From Spirochaeta sp. (GTDB lineage Bacteria > Spirochaetota > Spirochaetia > DSM-2461): a stretch of 6,924 nucleotides of DNA. Position numbers and translations under genes: made by a program. The notes beneath the pieces were generated by a model. The model had not been told where the DNA came from, did no database searches, and saw only the letters and a program-made list of their open reading frames with translations. Numbering within the stretch: position 1 is the first letter of the stretch; every line of letters begins with the position of its first letter. The stretch is taken from the NCBI GenBank assembly GCA_030635565.1, contig DAOVYP010000122.1, forward strand, positions 1-6,924. Direction: 5' to 3'. Positions 5,047-6,924 of the stretch are shown here, piece by piece.

Positions 5047-6762
5047 CTATCGAATTTCCAGCCAGAGTACCTGCCAGGGGTCCATTTCCACACGTTTCCC
5101 GGTTATCGGTATCGAACGGTCCCCGCAGAGGTCGTGAAGAAAACCTGCACCACTGAAATCCGGCGGAAGCGCGATATTCTGCGATTCACCGGATACCGAT
5201 TGGAGGCAGAGTACGGATCGACCGTCATAAGATGTACGTATCAGGGCAAACAGGGAGGATCCGAGATTCAGAATTCTCTGTCCGGCCGTGGGGTGGAAAG
5301 CCTCATGGGAGCTTCTGGCTTTCAACATCCGGGAATAGCCGCTGAATATCAGATTCCTGAGACTTTCCGGTTCATCGAGTTCTAAACTGAGCTGGGTTAC
5401 CGACAGTTTCTCTCTGTTGATGGTTCTGTTAACCCCGGTAAGTTCAACTCCTTCCTGCCAGTTGCCGGAACCCAGGAGACTGTGTATGTAGATTCCCGGA
5501 ACTCCGGCCATGGACAGCATGACGGCCTGAGAGGAAAGAAATTTTGCCGACCTCATTTCCGGAGACAGGCTGTCTTCGGCTATTGCGTCTCTGTAGCTGA
5601 TATTGAGTTCATAAGGAATATCCCCGTCAGGGGTTGCCTTGTAGCTCACGAGCCCACCGCGGTCTTTCACGGCATTAATCAGTCCGTCCAGTTCCTCCTC
5701 GCTCAGAAAGCCCTTGGCAGGCAGCAATCCGACCCCGTCATGAGATGCCAGGAAATTGAAATAGGTATAATCCGGATTCGGCTCAGGCAGGGATTCGGCC
5801 CATGCACTGAGTTTCGTCGCATCACCCCGGATGAACGCATCAAGGGTGAGGGGCGGCAGGGTGAACTGATACACCATATGGGCTTCATCGGTACCATCCC
5901 CGAAATAAGAGATATTTTCCTTGTGAGGTACATTCGTTTCGGTTATCAGAATGACCCCCGGTGCTGTTTCGGTGAGCACCAGCCGGAACAGCTTCACCAT
6001 CTCATGTGTCTTGGGGTGATGCATGCAGCTTGTACCGATTTCCTTCCAGAGAAAACCTATGGCATCCAGACGTATGATTCGAACCCCTTTCCCGACATAA
6101 TCCAGCAGGATGTCAATGAACTCCAGGAATACATTGGGATTGGCAAAATTGACATCGACCTGATCTTCGCTGAAAGTCGTCCAAACCAGCTTGTTTTCAC
6201 CATTCACTTCAAACTCATGAAGCAGAGGGAGTGCTCTGGGACGGAACACTTCGGAGAGATCGGTACCGGGCTCAACAGTGATGAAAAAGTCGTCGAACCT
6301 GGGAACTCCATCCTGGAACTGCTTGAACCAGGTTCCTTTGGCACTGCAGTGATTCAGAACCAGATCGGCCATGAGGCGGAAGTTCCCCCCGATAGCGGAT
6401 ATCTGTTCCCAATTCCCCATATCAGGATTCACCAGCCTGTAATCCATCACAGAAAAACCGTCATCGGATGAATATGGGGAAAAAGGCAGAATATGTATTC
6501 CTGAAACGACTCCGGAAAGCCGTTTATCCGCGAACGCCTTCAAGGTGGCAAGCGGGGCCTCACCGGGTAACTGAATATTGTCGCCATATGTAATCATGAT
6601 GGCGTCACCCTGATCGGCCGGAACTCCACCATCCGGGGAACCGGGAATTTCAGGTAATATCTTCCGCCATTTCTCGATAATCTTTTTCAGCCGTTTGGAT
6701 GTGTCGATTCCGGTCTCACGTCCGTAAATAAACTCCAGCTTGCTCCTGATGCGATCGTCCAT
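5047..6762 (-). CDS. GH13 subfamily 18 sucrose/glucosylglycerate phosphorylase-like enzyme
   Basis: Retaining alpha-glucoside phosphorylase, predicted cytosolic (no signal peptide), releasing alpha-glucose 1-phosphate from its substrate. The 571-residue protein carries the GH13 regions in order: LPFSPYSSDDGFSVMDYR (92-109), DLVLNHCSAKGTWF (133-146), RLDAIGFLWK with nucleophile D233, LITETNVPH with acid/base E275, and FLASHDGVGL with transition-state stabiliser D342. NRTINREKL (445-453) is also typical of subfamily 18. Classic sucrose phosphorylases have about 490-505 residues; this length and the segments TSCMHHPKTH and ITETNVPHKENISYFGDGTD look more like glucosylglycerate phosphorylase (E. 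coli YcjM type). Glucosylglycerol or sucrose 6'-phosphate phosphorylase cannot be excluded. ATG 6762 has GGAGG 6 nt upstream. It heads the - strand group with pyrFE and the mscS-like gene; no sugar transporter or glucosyl-phosphoglycerate synthase is in the window. Confidence 0.85.
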   Translation of the reverse strand: MDDRIRSKLEFIYGRETGIDTSKRLKKIIEKWRKILPEIPGSPDGGVPADQGDAIMITYGDNIQLPGEAPLATLKAFADKRLSGVVSGIHILPFSPYSSDDGFSVMDYRLVNPDMGNWEQISAIGGNFRLMADLVLNHCSAKGTWFKQFQDGVPRFDDFFITVEPGTDLSEVFRPRALPLLHEFEVNGENKLVWTTFSEDQVDVNFANPNVFLEFIDILLDYVGKGVRIIRLDAIGFLWKEIGTSCMHHPKTHEMVKLFRLVLTETAPGVILITETNVPHKENISYFGDGTDEAHMVYQFTLPPLTLDAFIRGDATKLSAWAESLPEPNPDYTYFNFLASHDGVGLLPAKGFLSEEELDGLINAVKDRGGLVSYKATPDGDIPYELNISYRDAIAEDSLSPEMRSAKFLSSQAVMLSMAGVPGIYIHSLLGSGNWQEGVELTGVNRTINREKLSVTQLSLELDEPESLRNLIFSGYSRMLKARSSHEAFHPTAGQRILNLGSSLFALIRTSYDGRSVLCLQSVSGESQNIALPPDFSGAGFLHDLCGDRSIPITGKRVEMDPWQVLWLEIR

Positions 6763-6768
6763 TGCCAG

Positions 6769-6773
6769 CCTCC
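6769..6773 (-). promoter_or_regulatory. Strong ribosome binding site of the phosphorylase gene
   Basis: GGAGG on the - strand lies 6 nt before ATG 6762, an ideal Shine-Dalgarno that fixes the start. Confidence 0.8.
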
Positions 6774-6814
6774 ACGGTTAATCATAAGGACTCAGAAATA
6801 AAATTTCCCCCCGG

Positions 6815-6844
6815 AATATAAAAGATTTCACTGAAAAATGACAG
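6815..6844 (-). promoter_or_regulatory. Candidate sigma-70 type promoter of the phosphorylase gene
   Basis: Read on the - strand, CTGTCA (6844-6839, four of six matches to TTGACA) and TATATT (6820-6815, five of six to TATAAT) are separated by 18 bp of AT-rich sequence. Initiation near 6808 would leave a leader of about 46 nt that contains the GGAGG site. The cloverleaf element begins 4 bp upstream of the -35 box. Confidence 0.45.
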
Positions 6845-6847
6845 GTA

Positions 6848-6923
6848 TCATACCCCAGGGCAGAGCCCTGTATCCCGGAGTCGCCCTTGGCGACTCCCTT
6901 CCGCGGCAAGCCGCGGGGTATGA
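6848..6923. repeat. Cloverleaf-like palindromic element (REP-type candidate)
   Basis: Three perfect hairpins stand side by side: CAGGGC/GCCCTG around AGA (6856-6870), GGAGTCGCC/GGCGACTCC around CTT (6877-6897), and CCGCGGC/GCCGCGG around AA (6901-6916). They are enclosed by an outer inverted repeat, TCATACCCC (6848-6856) with GGGGTATGA (6915-6923). Outer and inner stems share a few bases, so 7 bp of the outer stem can form together with all three hairpins. The element is non-coding and does not fit a tRNA. The form recalls REP or BIME sequences moved by Y1 (RAYT/IS200-like) transposases, but no transposase is visible and the window ends 1 nt later. Confidence 0.6.
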
Positions 6924-6924
6924 A

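Noticed and set aside
5482..6471. Long + strand open frame (329 codons) opposite the phosphorylase gene
   Set aside because: It lies wholly antisense to a clearly conserved GH13 enzyme, its translation shows no recognisable motif, and no ribosome binding site supports it. It is a frame shadow.
6848..6923. tRNA reading of the cloverleaf
   Set aside because: Length and shape invite it, but there is no 7-nt anticodon loop, no TTC-type T loop and no acceptor end; loops are only 2-3 nt.

Overview
The window is a compact, fairly GC-rich bacterial chromosome segment. Two gene groups converge: three genes on the + strand (about 1-2315) and three on the - strand (2334-6762). There are no tRNA or rRNA genes, CRISPR arrays or transposase genes. 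The lineage cannot be fixed from sequence alone. EpmA-type EF-P modification, a PyrF-PyrE fusion and a GH13_18 sugar phosphorylase together would suit a free-living spirochaete or another Gram-negative group; this is a weak inference.

Left part (+ strand). The 3' end of epmA (EF-P beta-lysine ligase) is followed 22 nt later by efp, whose modifiable lysine falls at residue 34, as in E. coli. After 66 nt comes an RsmC/RlmG-like methyltransferase. It has an intact N-terminal SAM domain with an altered catalytic motif (NFPA) and a degenerate second copy of the same fold. A hairpin whose right arm is the Shine-Dalgarno sequence precedes its GTG start. Translation and ribosome function are the common theme.

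Middle. A stem-loop with a T-tract separates the converging genes and overlaps the stop codon of the - strand mscS-like gene.

Right part (- strand, read right to left). A GH13 subfamily 18 phosphorylase, most like glucosylglycerate phosphorylase, has a recognisable promoter and a strong Shine-Dalgarno site. It is followed 59 nt later by a fused pyrF-pyrE gene (the last two steps of UMP synthesis, in the order reverse to the animal enzyme) and then, with coupled spacing, by a five-helix MscS-type channel. If the phosphorylase acts on a compatible solute, the first and last genes would both concern osmotic balance.

Right edge. Directly upstream of the phosphorylase promoter lies a 76-nt cloverleaf-like element: three tight hairpins enclosed by an inverted repeat. 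It looks like a REP-type or other non-coding repeat and is the most unusual non-coding object in the window.
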